DNA from: Stercorarius parasiticus
Taxonomy: Eukaryota; Chordata; Aves; Charadriiformes; Stercorariidae
DNA: 64,000 nt
Assembly (NCBI GenBank): GCA_013396915.1
Contig: VWZL01001304.1
Coordinates: 1,059,393 to 1,123,392 of the forward strand
Direction of reading: 5' to 3'
The translations under genes were made by a program, and so were the position numbers. The notes under the pieces were generated by a model. It did no database searches. It was given only the letters and a program-made list of their open reading frames with translations, and was not told where the DNA came from. Position 1 is the stretch's first letter; each line of letters begins with the position of its first letter. Positions 1-15,000 of this stretch are shown here, one piece after another.

Positions 1-3000
1 TTTCAAAGTGGCTAAGAGTGCATGTTTGAACAGCACCTACCCATGCGACATGACTATTAAAAATAATATAGTTCTGATAGGAACCTAAAAAGAAGCGTCT
101 CTCTGGTTAAAAGGAATAAATTGTCTAATGGCCTTAGTATTGATGGCAAACACAAAAGCTAAACTTCTTGATGACAAGTTCTCGATGGCAGTCCTGGTTG
201 TTCAGAGTGTCTTTTTTTCTTTTTTTCCTTCTTCCGCTCCTTCCTAGTCACAGAGTATTAAGGCACACTGCAGTTATTTGTACTAGCCGGTCTCTGCATA
301 TTCGGGCTACTGTCTGCAGAAGTAATGCACTTGAAGATGAAGAAGGCAGAGGGGACAATATGTTGGTGTTTGTGGATGTAGAAAATATCAATACTGTAAG
401 TTCTTTTTTTTTTAATAATATGCTTCTAAATCTCAGCAGATGTGTAATGTCACCACTAGAACCAAGACTTAAGTAAAAGGTTTTTTTACAACTATTCTGC
501 AAACACTAAATAAACCTTGCACATTTAATCATTCCAGTTACTGTTGGAAAGAGAATACTAATGTTAAGTTGTATCTCAGCTCTCTGGAAGTCTGCTTATA
601 ACTGTCTCTGTTCTAAGTGAATTACAGTACTGTAGCCCGGAGTCTTTTTTCTTTTAGGAAGACTTATTCCGAATTAATTAATGTTGTTGATGATCACAAC
701 TTTCAAGATACTTCTGAATGAGGCATGTGCCCCCTGCAACCTTTCAGTGAAAACACTGGTAGAATAAGTGGTATTGTGAAGTCAAAAATTTAAGCTCCAA
801 GTTGAAGGAAGCTTTTGTGTTTACATTTATTACCAAGCTCTAAAAGACACTTTTTTGAAAATATAATCCAAATACAGATATGTCTGTATCCGTATATGTT
901 GTGATCTGTTGACTTAGCAGAGTAAAATATCTCAGTCTGTCATACCACACTAATTTAAATTTACTCATTTTTTTGGTAAAGCTGCTCCCATTTTTTCAAC
1001 CTCAAAGCAAGGTAATTGAATCCTCTGCTTAAAAACTTCCTAGACACTTAGCTGGTAGTGGAATCACTGTGTACACTCTGCTTTTTTTCTTCAGCTGTGA
1101 AAGTGAATGTTGTCCACTCCTCCTTTGAGGAGGAAGGGATGTTTTATAAAGTACTTACCAAGTTAACAGATTACACTGAGACTTAATTTTCCACTACCAT
1201 TTTGCCCTTTCTGAGAAAGGAAACCAACACTGAAAGCTACTTTTCATTGTGTATATATGTAAAAAAAAAAAAGTTCTTGAGTTTCTGGGATTTACCAACT
1301 AGCAATGTTCCTGAAGTAATCTTAAAAACTAAGTGGCCTTGTGGACAGTGTTCTGCATTGGGGTTAAAATATTATAGTTGTCTTAATCTAAAATACTAGC
1401 TTGTGGGTATTTTTCTGAGGGATCTTTTGTTTCCTCTTCGTGTGGCTTTGTTTGCTGGAGTTGGAAGTTGCTGTGAGCTGGGGCTGTTGTTTTACCTTAC
1501 AGAGGGTCTTAAATCTCTTCTTGTTTCTCCTTAGTAGTGTATTATGGATGGTGTGAACAATGAGTTAAATTAAGATTCTAACAGTGCCACCTTGCAATGA
1601 ACACTGAATGTGATGTGGAACATCAACTTTGACGTAACTTTTGTTTCTTCCTTAGAGTGAGACTGGTGTTAAAGAATTTCATATAGTGCAAGTTTCAAGT
1701 AATAGCAAGCACTGGAAGCTTCAAAAATCTGTTAACATCTCTGAAGACAAAGGTGTGTATCTTTATCACCAAAAGGGTGGCAAGTCTCACTTCTGTGTGA
1801 CAAGGACTGTTAAAAGAATCGTACAAGGAATTCCATTTGGCTTTCAGAATAATTACATCTTAAAAACTTTGTCTGTTTCAAACATGCTACAGCCCTTCTT
1901 TTGTTAGTGTTTCAAGAAAAGTATATTGACAGATAACTTTCAGATGTCATTAATTTTAAAAATAGGCTTAACTTACAGATAAATCTGTGAGGTAGAGAAA
2001 TCCATGTCTGGGTTGGCTTATAACTTGCCTCACAAGAAATATGTTTCAGTGTTCCTTTACTTTTAGTTATTTATATCAGTGTTAGATTTAACTGAGCCAC
2101 GGAGTATTTGATGAGTACTCTATTCAGTTATTAGAAACATACCAGAATTGCTACTGCTGTATCCTGCCTTAACTAATACAAGCTGCTAATTTTTGGAAAG
2201 GCTAGCTATCCTGGGCAAAAAAAAGTGCTGTTACTGTATCTGACAAACGTTATTATTACTTGTATGCTGACATTTTATGTACGTAAAAATTACTCTAGGC
2301 ATGTATTCCTCTTGTATTAATATTGAGGGTGAACCATTTACATAAAACTGAATCTTATATCTCCTGTTCCTTCTTTCTTTGTATCTTTATGTATTATGAC
2401 TCACTTCCTGCTCTAGAAGTAGATGGAAGGGGTCAGCAGAAGATGCATCTTCTTGACTGCCATACAGTCACAGAAAATGCAATGTCTTTGCTACCATGCA
2501 GTTGCTCTGCTTGAGTAGTTGTGCTTCTTGAGTATCATCAGCGTGTGTTTTATTTGTGGATTTTAAAGGCTGACTTTTGGCTAATCAGGAGGGCCTCTGA
2601 TTATGTTGAGGGGGGAAAAAATCTTGCGATCTTTTTCTTTCAGATACTAAACTTGCTAGCAGAGAGAGAGCGAAGTTATGCTTTAAAGCAGTAAGGTGCA
2701 AAAACTCAGAAGGTAGGTTCTCTCCTGAATGTGGTAACGTTTTGAAGAAAATACCATTTGGATGCTGTACGCCGAAGTAACTTCTCGTGATGCTGAAACA
2801 ATGCCTTCTCTTTTTATCCCTCAGAAAATTACACATTTGCAGACATTGTCTTTGGAAATGAACAGGTAGGTGAACTGGTGCAACTGCGTATTTCGTCTTG
2901 TGCAAGGTATCCTTGTCATGTGCAAGTATCCCAGTGAAAGCCTCTTTTAAAATTCAAAAATGGGAACAGTGTGTTAATCGTTGGGAACATGAGTTTTGCA

Positions 3001-6000
3001 TGTCAAAAACTATCGGTCTTCCAGGTCAACTCTCTTTTCCAAAGAGAAGGTAAGGTAGCATAGGCTAGTGGGTAGTCTGGAATTTAACTCCACAGCTGAA
3101 CTACTTTGGTAGCACATTGCGATGCTAATTTCTTTGCTGATGTTTTCCTTCCTTTCCAACTCTTCAGAGCAGTTCTTCTGAATATTTCCCAGCTCACTAA
3201 TTTTCTAGTAGAGATCTGTAGATGTCAGGTTCTTGTTCTATTGTCTTAATTATATTTTTATAAGGTAAATTAAAAACTCTAATTAGAACTTATTCTAAAA
3301 ATAATCTGGAAACCTCTAGTGGATGTTGGTACCAAAATTTCAAAACTACTAATGTAGGTTGCAAGCAGTTCAAGGCATCTGTTTCTCTGATTTTTCTCTA
3401 AAAAAAAAAACAACCCCAACACTTTAAGATTCTAAACTATCATGCTCTTTTAATCTTTCTAAGCATACAGGTGTTGTTTGAAGAAGAATCCTTTTAGCAA
3501 ATGGTCTTGGTACAGTGAATGCTTTCTCAAAATGTGAGGAAAGTAGGCCACTTGCATCAAATCAGAAATTTACATCAGCATAGTGGATTTAGGTAGCTGG
3601 ATTTCAGATTGCCTATTTTATGCTGAGTGTACATTTTCTGTATATGTATCCAGCTTTTAAAAGCCAAAGAAAACCTGCTTAGTGCCACTTCATTTTTTGG
3701 GCACATAAATTTGAAGTTAGGACTAAAAATCTGAGGTAGATGATCCCTCTTTGCATTTTTAAAGTTGGATGAACTGCATGAACTTCAGCTTTCTTATAAG
3801 AAAATGTTCTTTAATGGGGGGGGTGGGCAGGGGGACCTCCTGTCTAGACAGTTACTACAAAAGCAGATTGTTGTCTCCCTGGGTATGAATATTCTGTAAT
3901 GCAACAATTAACAGCTCTGCAACGGCATCTTCTAGAAAGGCGAACATTTTTGAAAGGGGGGGGTTAGGAAGCTAAAATTTTTTGGTTTCTACTTATCTTG
4001 CTGTCTCCAAGTATCATTGCTGTCAGTCTTAAAACCACTGCTTTCCTATCAAGCTTTTGGTATTGGAAAAGCTCGGCATAAATGATGACAAACTTGACAA
4101 ACAGCACGGTATTTCTGCTGTGCCACTTGTAAATGAGGAATATGCTGTGTAATCTACCTTCGCTATTGCTAGCAAAATGTATGTTCCTACCTTTGATAAT
4201 TCTAGCTAACCCGAGGAAAATATTAATAAGCAATAATGACTTGTATGTGAGTTATCTTGTGGGTTGGACACTTCAGCTCTCTCTGCTATGCTTGATACAT
4301 CACAGTAGGCTGTCTGGTGGTAATAATCAAAGCCCTTATTTCCAATTCTGGTATTTGTAGTTTTGAGCCAATAATCTATAGCTCTCTTTCTCTATGTTAC
4401 CTTAGACAGCTCATTAGGTAGGGCTGATCTCTAACAGGGCAAGCATGGAAACCAAAATGTGTGGCATCCTGTAGGTTTGCAAGGAGAAGCAAAGCAAGAT
4501 GATGGAACTGAAGTACTACAGCAATGAGCTGTGTTAGGGTAACTTGTGTCAGCTTGCATCCTGTTCTGAGAGCAGTCTTTCTTGCCTTTTTTTTTGCAGA
4601 TAATAAGTTCAGCCAGTCCTTGTGCAGACTTTTTTTTTCAAAGCTTATCATCTGAATTTAAAAGAACGCATGTGCAGTCTCATATTCATGCATCTCAAAG
4701 GGCTGTGAAGCAATCGTTTGATGAGACAGTCCGATTGATACAGAGATGCAGTGAAGTTGATTTAAATGTTGTTGTACTGTGGAAGGTATGTATGGTTGTG
4801 GCCTTTGCAGTAATTTGGCCATGAAATATGACTGTTAGAAAAAAATTTAATATGGCATCCTAAATTTCCAGAGTACTCATACAAAATTTATGGATGAATT
4901 TCTTTAGAAAGCAGTCAAATGAACTAAAATGGTGTCAAGAAGCAAAGACAGTTTTAATAGCTGTTCCTGTAATAAGTATGCTTAAGTGGTTTTACGTTAC
5001 TTTGGATGCACCCAGTTCTTACAAGTTCTCTTAAAAGAGAAGATTCTGAAATCTTAAACTAAGAGATCTGTTAATGCTTGCTTTTATCATAGAACCATAA
5101 GTGTGACCCAGTCTGCTTTGAAGAAGAGGACCTCATTTACCAGAACGCAAATATTAAGTAGTGGAAATCATCAGTCTAAACTTCAGTAGTTGTCTGTGCT
5201 TTCAAGATTGGAAGCATACACATAAAAAAATATGTCATGCTAGCCTTTAGGTTTTGAACAGTACAACATCTTTAACTTAAATTAGGGGGAAGTCAGTACT
5301 TATGTATTACAAAGCTTATGATAGTTTCTGGTCTGCTAATGTCTTTGTGTTGTGTTTTGTAGGCGTATGTTGTGGAAGACAACAAGCAGCTTATTTTGGA
5401 GGGCCAGCATCATGTTGCCCTTAATACAGTTGGGAAGGAGGCTTTTTCGTTTCCTCAGAAGCAGGTAATCTGGTGTGAAACTGTCCTTTACAATTGCTTG
5501 TTTCCCAAAATAGACTTGATGTGTTTTCTTGTAAATAAGTGGAATCACTTTGGGTGCTTTTGTAGAATCTAACATCAGATATGTGTTATTGCTAAGTAAT
5601 TCAGACTGACTGACTTCAACTTTGATTAGTCATCTATATTGAAATAGCTAAGCTCAGTTTAAAGATGAGAAAAGCATATACAAGTAAGTATACTGCTATG
5701 CAGTTGTTGGAGTAAACTGTTCTGTGGTATTTCAGGGTAGAACTAGGAACTTATTAATGGTATTAAGTCAAAATTAACAACTATTTCATAACAAGGTTAA
5801 TAGTAAAATGGTGGAATTATTTTTGAGTGTTACAAAATCAATTTTATAAATTCTACTACTATGCACAACTTTTAAGTGAAGACCTTTAGTATAAAATGTT
5901 AGAACAGCAGAAACAGTGGAGCAGTTAAAAAGATATTGAAAGCTCCATTAGAATTGGTCAATTAATAGCATGTTACTTCACTTTGAAGTTTTATAGCCTT

Positions 6001-9000
6001 GTTTGATCGTTCAAAGAGAATAGCATCTGTAAGAAATTGGTGGATGTCTACTGGTACATGAATCAATAGCAACTATGGAAGCTATAGATAAGTTTCTGTA
6101 AAAACATCTATACTAGATGCAACTTACATGTGTGAAGAAGACTAATGTGCAAAATAAAAAAGAAGAAACAAGTCTTGTTTAGTCTTCTGAGCAGTACGTT
6201 GCTGTTCCATCTTGCTTTGGTGCCATTCTGATGTTCTTACCAATGTTGCAAACATCATATTTTTTTTTTTCTCTGCAAGCCAGAGTTCAGAGAACATGAA
6301 TGGGTGCTGAATATACTCCTCAGAAAAGTTTTCTTCTGCCCAAGGCAATATTACAGTTTTTTTCACTATGTTATGAAACTGGCTACTGGCTAGAAGCTGT
6401 CAGCACTGCCACAAAACTGGCTGTTTTTAATAAATGTGTAAAGTCTGCCCCCATGGTAACTAAAGCCCAGATTTAACTTATATTTTAAGAGCCTGTAATC
6501 TCAGGACTGCCAAGAATTGAGAAATTTCATATGCTCATGTACTACTACTTTTTAATTGGCACTCTGTACTGTGAGGAGAGTAGATAAACTCTGCTGAGAT
6601 GGGAGGTGAGGTATAAAAAATGAAGTGATTTGAGACTTTGCAGCCATTTGCTCCGTGCACACTTGAAAATTAAAAGAACCCCCAAAATAGGATTAAATGA
6701 GGCTAGAGAAAATTATATACTTACTCTATTAAGGACTGCACACTGCCTTTGAATTACCTTGCTCTTGTGTTAAAGTTATACAAGCAGTAAAAAGCTGGGG
6801 AGGGGCGGAAATCCCAAATGTTACTTCTAACTTAACACTTCCAGTATATAGTTTCAACACTTATAATGTCACATTCAAATAGTTTGTCTTGTAAATCTGT
6901 ATTTATTCTCTAAGTCATAAACAGGGTTGGAAACTCTAGACTGTTCCTGAATGTCTTGTGCTGACAGTATAGAAGTTAGTTGTTTTCTGTCCTCTAGACA
7001 GCAGAGGGAGATGGAGATACATGCTTTTTACCAACATGTTGGTTACCAGTTCTTAAATGATAAAGGGCTGTTCAGATCTGAAAAAACAGATTTATTTGCA
7101 GATTATGAATAGGGTGTCACCTAGGATGCAAGAGTCTGCTCCATGTGTTCCATGTGTTGCTCTTCAGCGACTTTCCTCTTAATTTGGGCTGCTTCTACTT
7201 CCTGCTGTTGCAACCAGCAAAGGAATTCTTGTGTCTGGCAATACAGCCATCTGCAGCCAAGAACGGTCTCATAATAGACATGGAGAAAACACAAACAAGA
7301 CTTCTCTCTGTACCCCCTTTAATTTTTTTTTTAGCCCTCTGAGAAATGACTCAATTCTCAGCTGAATTCATCAAATAACTATGTTGAACAAATTAAGGTA
7401 GCTTGCTTTATATGTTGGTTAAATTGTATGTACTAGTTGGCTTCTGCTGCTTTGGCTAAGGTATATCTCAGATGAATTCTTTGCTAGATTTTAAGGATTT
7501 AGTTTGGATTTATAGAAGCTTCTAGAACTGTTCAGGGAAACAAAGCTGCAGGAAAGCCCTGTAGTAGAAGAGCAGTGGGTCTGTATTCATTGGTACTATT
7601 ATGTTTCTCAAGTTCTTCTAGCAGTTGCTGGTAGATTGGTAGTTGGGTGCAGTGATATAATGTCATCTTTATTGGATGTCTAAGCTAAGATGTCAGACTG
7701 CTGGCTGAGGTGCAAGGACAGGTGGTTACTTCTGCTTGGTTCGTTGTGGAACATTTAATGCATACAACAGGGATGTGGAACAGACAGTAGGATGTGATTA
7801 TTCCTGTATTGCAGTGGCATAACTTGCCATAGTATTTGATAGAATCAAGATAAAACCTCTGCTTTCTACAAAACACAAGGTAGTGGGGTTTGCAGGAGGC
7901 TCAAAATCTTTCTGCCTAAAATTTCTGTATGTACCCACATAAAAAGAAAGAAAATAACAGTAAAATTCTATACAGATTTTACTTGGAAGGTCAAATACAT
8001 GTGGTTCCTTTTCTTCCCATGTTCAAAACAGAATTATGAATGCTGAACTTTTTTCATTCTAACCAAGACAATGATAACTATGACTTTGAAGCTTACTAGT
8101 TTTCTGCCATGGAATACATTTATTTTTTTTTACACTACAGTGTGGTTTTTTTTAACTCCATGGCATTGCTTTTGATCATAGGTTACTGGACACAGACTTA
8201 TCAGGCGATGAGATAAACTACTTGCATCTTTATGTTACAGAAGTTTGGAATTGTAACACATAGTATGCTGAAGGAACACTTAAAGAATATTGACTCTGTT
8301 AAAACATTTCTTTGTTTCCTATAGAAAGCTTGCTGAAAAATATGGAAAACATTTATCTTGCTATCCTTTCTCTCACTTCTGTTTTTTTTTTTTTGCAAAA
8401 ATAGCCTTTTGCTAAAGGTAGGGAAAAATGCTAAATATAGTTTATTTCCTTGAATCAAAACACAAAAGGTGCCACAAAGTGATATGTTACAGTCACTAGC
8501 AATGGTGTGTGAAGAATAAAATCACGTAAGATGCTAAAGTGAATAGGTCTGAAGATGTGTTAGCAGTAGCTGTTCGAGTCCAAATAGTAAAAGCCTCACT
8601 AATAAAAACTAGCTGTGTATTTGTAACTAATGGCTGTTCTTTTTTTGACAGTGGTACTGCTATTGGTTCTGTTTCATAAGAGAAGCTTACATTCAGGAAT
8701 CGGGTTGTTCTAACTGAAGGTCAACTTATGATTGCACCTGAAATACAGCTATTCTGTCTCTTGTTCTTGACCTCTCAACCATAACTTAGTAAAAGGACAA
8801 AAATTTCAGATACTTTAAACATCCGTTCATTCAGGGCTGTTGATCAATATTATTTCTTATTGCTGTCTTCCATATTTTTCTAATCTGATGAATTCAATCC
8901 AAAAGGAAATGCGCAGTGTAATGTGGTGGGATGGAAGTAGTAGTGTGGGGCTGGGGCATTTGCCACACTTATGGTTGGCAAAGCCTTCACACTGATGGAA

Positions 9001-12000
9001 GGTGAGAAGCAATCTAGTAGCGGCTTGTCGCTTGGGCATGCCGGCATGTTGGGAATACTGTGTCCATACTTCTGAAATACATTAGCATGTGAGTGTAAAC
9101 TTAGTTTTGACTGAAGTCTAGATGAGATAAAGTGTCTATGAGTGTGTTCTAGATCAGGCATACTTTTTTTTAAGAGACTGTCCCCATGTACAGCACTCTG
9201 TTTTCATTGTGAAGTGGTCTTGTTAAGCACAAAGTGGATAGCTGCCAGGCAGAATTAATCTAGATGTGCTCCAGAACTGCACATGGTGTGCTTCCGTGCT
9301 GCGTGATCAGTTCTGTGGATTAGACCAGTGCTAGCCCAAAGTAAAATCCATAAATGCATTTAGCACGGATGCAGGCTTTTTGGCAGTGTTGCATTTGAGA
9401 GGTGATAATCTTTGGTAACGCTGCTTTTTAATGTAGATGTACCTTAGTGAAGCAGCAATAGTTTAGTTGGAAGTAGGAATTTTGAAAGGTAGGAGAGGGT
9501 AGGGTTTAAATTATTTTTCCTAACAGTGAATTACTGGCAGTGACATCTTACGCTAGTTCATATTTTTTTGTTTGTTTTACAGAGTTCATGGGGGAGGGAT
9601 ACTTGAATCAAACACAACTTTAAACAGGCTTAGTGGGGGGAAAGCAAAATTCTTAAGAGTAAACATCAAGAGCTGAAGCGTACATTTTTCACTCTGAATT
9701 AATGTACCAGTTGCTGTACTGATTTGGGAGCACTGGCTTATATTATTGTCATAAATGAAATATTCGAAATAGCTGAAAAATTGTATCTGATGCTTTACCC
9801 ATTGATGGACTGCGCAGCTGATGATAATATTTATGCTTTCAGATGCATTATTACTGGTGTCTTAGTAAAATACTGTGCCTGGAGTCATTGTTTCTATAGT
9901 TAGGAGCTAGAATAAATGTAGATAAGTTAAATGGTAAAGGAAACCAACTTAAAACTGAGGTTTTGAAATGGAAGTTCTCTGTTCTAAAATGGGGAAGGGA
10001 GAAAGAAACATCACTAAGGATCTCTGTCTTACTCTTATGCGTTGCTTTCATATATTCTGCTTTTACTTATGCTTAGCGTTGTTCCAGAGTTTCCTATTTA
10101 GGTTTTCTTCTATCCTGTGCATATTGGTCCTTCATACTTGACTGAGTATGTTAATAATCCTTTTGGCTGTATGTAACTTGTGATTTATAGGGCAAAAGTG
10201 CTGAATTTCCATACAACTTGGAAATCAAATTATGATGTTTAATTTCTCCTAGTATGTTTAAGAGCACACTGCCCCAGTCATTGAGAAGACTGTTTTTGAA
10301 ATTGAAAACTTCAAGTTGTCTAAAATTATGTCGAAAAATCCTTTCAAGTGATTGCACATAAAGATGCCATCACTCCCATCCATCTGATGGAAAGGAAGAA
10401 CTTTTCAATTTGAAAATGCATTCTAAGATATTAAAGAATATGTTATGGACAGACCTGTCTATTGCATCTATCAGATAATGCAAAAGATGCTTTGAATGGT
10501 GTAAGTTTTGACCTTTCAAACTTGTAGCTTAGTGCAGTTGCAGGAGATAGCTAAAACCAGTGTGAATGACTAATGTGCAATTTCAGAAGTGTAAGTAGTG
10601 ATAGTATGTAACTTTGTTTCAAAGTAGCTAAACATGAGACTCTAAAGGTCCAGGCTTTTTTGTAACTACTAAATAAGTGAAGATAAGGAGACCATTCTAC
10701 TTGGAACAGTAAGCTTGTGTCTAGTTTTAAGTATATTTGTTTGAAGCTGGCCTTTGTAGGTGGCTATGGGCAGCAAAAACACTTCTAAAAATAGAAACAA
10801 CTTTCTTAGCACCAGTTGCACAGTGTGTATGTAGCTCTTGGAAAGCAACTGTGGGAGTAGTGTGGTTCTGGTGCTACTGCCTGTTGTGTGCTTTGATTCA
10901 AAAACCAAAATGCTTAAAAATGCAGTTATGAAATTTAAAACAGTAAACCCCCTGTGTACAGTTCTTCCAAACTCTTCTTACGATGAAGGCTCTTCCAGTA
11001 AAGTTATCTGTACCTCTACGGTTATGTATGGATGAGACCTTCAAATTACACCTTAAGTAATTTTTTAAAGGGAACATCTTAACCATTGTTGTGACCTTTT
11101 TGTATATGGTGTTTGCTGTCTACTGGAGCCTGTGGCACTTCTGGAGGCTTTGCAAGGAACCATAATGGGTCACCAAGCAGACTTTAGGTGTCAGAATTTT
11201 TGTTATTGCGTTAAAAAAGGCCATGCTCCCTTTGGACTGGTATTCTAGGAGTTCAGCAACAAAATACTATCTGTTTACTTCTCAGTTGTTTTTTTTTATT
11301 TTGTTTCTAAGTGTAAATAACCTAAAGACTTGAGGCTGTTACCTGCTTTGTGCATATTCTTGAAGGGAGGATAGAGGTGCCCAAGTAGGTATGGACATCT
11401 TTTTTGAAGCCTTGATCCAATTTCCCAAGCTCCAGAGTAGGGCAGGAGTTTTATGCATCCTTAAACTTAGCATTTCTTATTAGCTGTCTCTAAGTAGCTC
11501 CTGATCTGTATGCACATCTTTATTTGGAAGTGCTTAATTCTGTGCTGAACCATTAGGTAAGAGAATCATGTACTAAATGTCATGTTTTAGCCTTTGTTCT
11601 AGGGACACAATTGCAAAAAACCTAGACTTTGAGCAGCTGAACTTGGAGACACACATATCTTTTCTGAATCTGACACCCCGAGGCTGACTAGAATTAAGGT
11701 GGTAACTCTATGATGGTAAATGGTTAATCTTACTGCTTTCCAGTCCTTCAACAGAGGTGTAATATTAGAACTAAAGGTTTGAAATATTAATGGCACTCTG
11801 GTACTTTCACCAGTAAATGTTCCTGCTGCATTTCATGATGTTCTTGTCTATTTGTAGAGATAAACCTTCGTATTTGTCTTTTGTAGGGTTTTAAAAAAAT
11901 ACTCGGGAATTCTGATTGGGAGGACTTGGAACAGGTAATTGACTCTAGGGCAAACTACAGTGTGTAGGATATTGGTATGTGGTTGAGGGCATTGAATAAT

Positions 12001-15000
12001 TAGACTGTAATTTGAGGGGAAAGATAATTTAAATGAAAACCTGTAATCTCATCTCTGGTGTGTTTCATGTTGTCAATTTTCATGAAGTTAGATAACCATA
12101 GGGTAGGGTGGAAATACCATATTCATTCAATGCTTAAAATATATTTAATTGTGACTGTGAAATGTCTTTTTTTCTTCTCAAATTACTTTTTAAGAAAACT
12201 ACTCTTCCTTTCAAGAGGAAAGAATTGCAAGCCTGATAAAACGTTTGATGTTGTCTTGGTATTACCAGCACAGGCAAACAGTGACTGAGATGTTCATACA
12301 TATTGCAGAATGCCCAGTGTGTCTGTTAGTTTGAGTCAGGTTTTGTTGCCTATAGTATTTCTTTTCAACTTAGAAGGTACAATCCATCACCCTTAAACGA
12401 AAAGCATTAGTTCATTACACTGTACTGACTTACTGATGGCTTTTTAAAATCTTCTTTCATATGCTTCTAGTAGTCAGTCACGCTTATTGCTGAAAAAATT
12501 TCTTTTTTCTTCTAAAGGTGTACTTTTTGCAGAATAGATTCATAAGGGAATGCTAAAAGGCAGCCCCTTCCTGAATAAATCCTGCTCGCAAAACAGATTA
12601 GATGATGTTGGACAGAGTTGCAGTAGTGCTGTAATGCTGGACCAAATGCAGCCTGATTGCCTCATTTGGTGTCGCATCGTTCTGTGTCATCTAATTTCTT
12701 CTGCTTTAGAGATTGATTCTGCCCACAGGGTTAGGATGAATCCCAAGTAGTGTGTCAGTGCTTGACTTGGGTTTTCAGCTGGGGACAAAGGTAACTTCCA
12801 TATCTGGAAGAGCTTGCTATACAATTTTTAATATACTCTGCATTAAATCCTGCTGTCGTTGCTAGCATCTTCTATAAACTTCTGTTTGCTTTACTTTGTA
12901 TTTGTTTTGGGAAACTTGGGCATTGGTTTTCCTGTTGTGAACTTCCCAGGGCAGGTGATGGATGTTTTGGGGTTATTCTAGGTACAGCTGCTGAATAGGG
13001 AATTGTATAAATGCTGTCCCTTTTCCTAGAAACAAAACAAAAACCAAACACTAACAAACTACTGCAACAATAGCATCAGTTTGTGAAACTTGCACAGACA
13101 GTGTTTTCACAAGCAGCTGTGAAATCTGTCTGAAAAGAAGGTAACATCAATTCCTCATCTAGTATGCTTAAATACAAAACACGTTGGAAAAAAACCTGTT
13201 AGCTGTCATGATTCTGTAGACTTATTTCCCTGGAGTTATAGTTCATAATGGAAAATTGTAGCTTCTGTGACTGGATTTCTTGTGTTGCGTTGCACAGTAC
13301 CTTTTATCAATATTTTAAATGTCATTCTGAATTTGTGTTTCAGGAATTACCAGAAATGGTTCTCCTAAAGTTTTTTCGACCAGAAAACACACCACTACCT
13401 GCAAGACCAACACCAGAGCAGCTTTCTAATCTTATCAAGACAAGTCTTCATTATCCAGAATCTTTCAATCATTCTTTTCATCAAAAAAGGTTAGTGCAAT
13501 GTTCTTTAGGAACTCTTGAAATATTGTTAATTTGACGTAAGTCCTCTTGAGAGATGCTATGTGGGTTATGATACAAAAGGTAAGTCTGGTATGCAAAGAT
13601 GAAATCTTGCTCAATTCTTAAACTCACTGCTTCAGAATTTTATAGGTAAAATGGCAGTTTCATGTAGAGATACAGGCTGTAATACCACAGTTCACAGTTT
13701 TAATGTTAACAAGTGATGTTATCAAACTTACTGAAAGAAAAATAAATACTCTGCTGCCTTTGTTTATTTTTGGTGTCAGAGTAACCAGTGTGACTACTCT
13801 GAGAAGCTAGACAGAAAGTAAGAGGCACTTTTAAGTCAAAAGAACTGTTATGTCTACAGTATCTGACTTGCCAAGATTAGCTGCACATGGTTCTGATTTA
13901 TGTCAGAAAGAAAGATGGTAACAGTTCAGATCACTGAGGCTTGTCACCTGGAGGAATATCAGAATTAACCTTTGTCAAAAAGTAGGTTGCTGGAGTGAAT
14001 TACTTGAGGCCTGTAAAATTTGCTAATCTTTCAAAATTAAAATACATGAACAAAGCCCCCTGGATTTATTTCCAGATATGAAATGGACTGTACTCAAAAC
14101 ATAAAGATACCTATTTATGTTTGAGTTGATTTATCTGATAACTCCTACTGTGTTATACTTTTTTCTGAAATTTCAGTTAATGTAAGTAAGTTGACAAAAG
14201 AAAGGGATTTCTTTATAAAACCTAGCATTTAAATGTTTTATAACGTGGCATATTTGAATGCCAATTACAAAGCATGCATTAACAGGTTCATATCTTATTC
14301 GTTGAAGTTGGTAATTGTTCTTTTCGTGTTGGTCAAATTTAGAATATTTAAACTGTTAAGCAGTGGCAATCCCTTGTTGATACATAGAGCTGTTTCAGCT
14401 GCAGTAGTCTGTGTACCTGCCTGTGAATATCTTGTGGTCTTTCTTGCTGCAGCATTATTTATAAAAACAATCATACTAATTGTGAACAAGCTGAGTATCA
14501 ACTAACTATTAATTTTATTCAGGGTAAAGTCTTAAATTAACACTAAATGTGTATGTGCTGTCTGTTCTGTTTGGGCACTGTTCTGGCTAAAACTTTTGGC
14601 AGTTCCTTTACAGGAGCAGTGCAGAAGAAAAATATCTGGACAAAATGGGCTAAACAGTGGTTCAGAGAATAGCATGCTAGACCATGTTATCTCATTCTGA
14701 AATCTCTTGTCATAACAGTAGATTTCCTGTAAAATAAGGTGGTATTTATGCTTTTGCTAGCCTTTCTCAGCTGGGCAAAGGAAGGTGGTAACTTCATTTG
14801 CCTCAGTTGAGGCAAACAGCATTGGCTCAACTAATAGCTTTTATTATAATTTACTCTAGTCAATGTAAGTGATTATGTTGCTGTGTACACTGACTGCTGC
14901 GTAATAGACAACTGCATGTTAGTTTTATAATACTTGAAATTTCTTTTAACTACTAAAGAGTATAATTAAGACTATCCAGAGTCAGACATTTTTCCTTTAC

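Noticed and set aside
8575..8595. tRNA B-box-like GTTCGAGTCC
   Set aside because: No A box or cloverleaf upstream; a single-motif match only.
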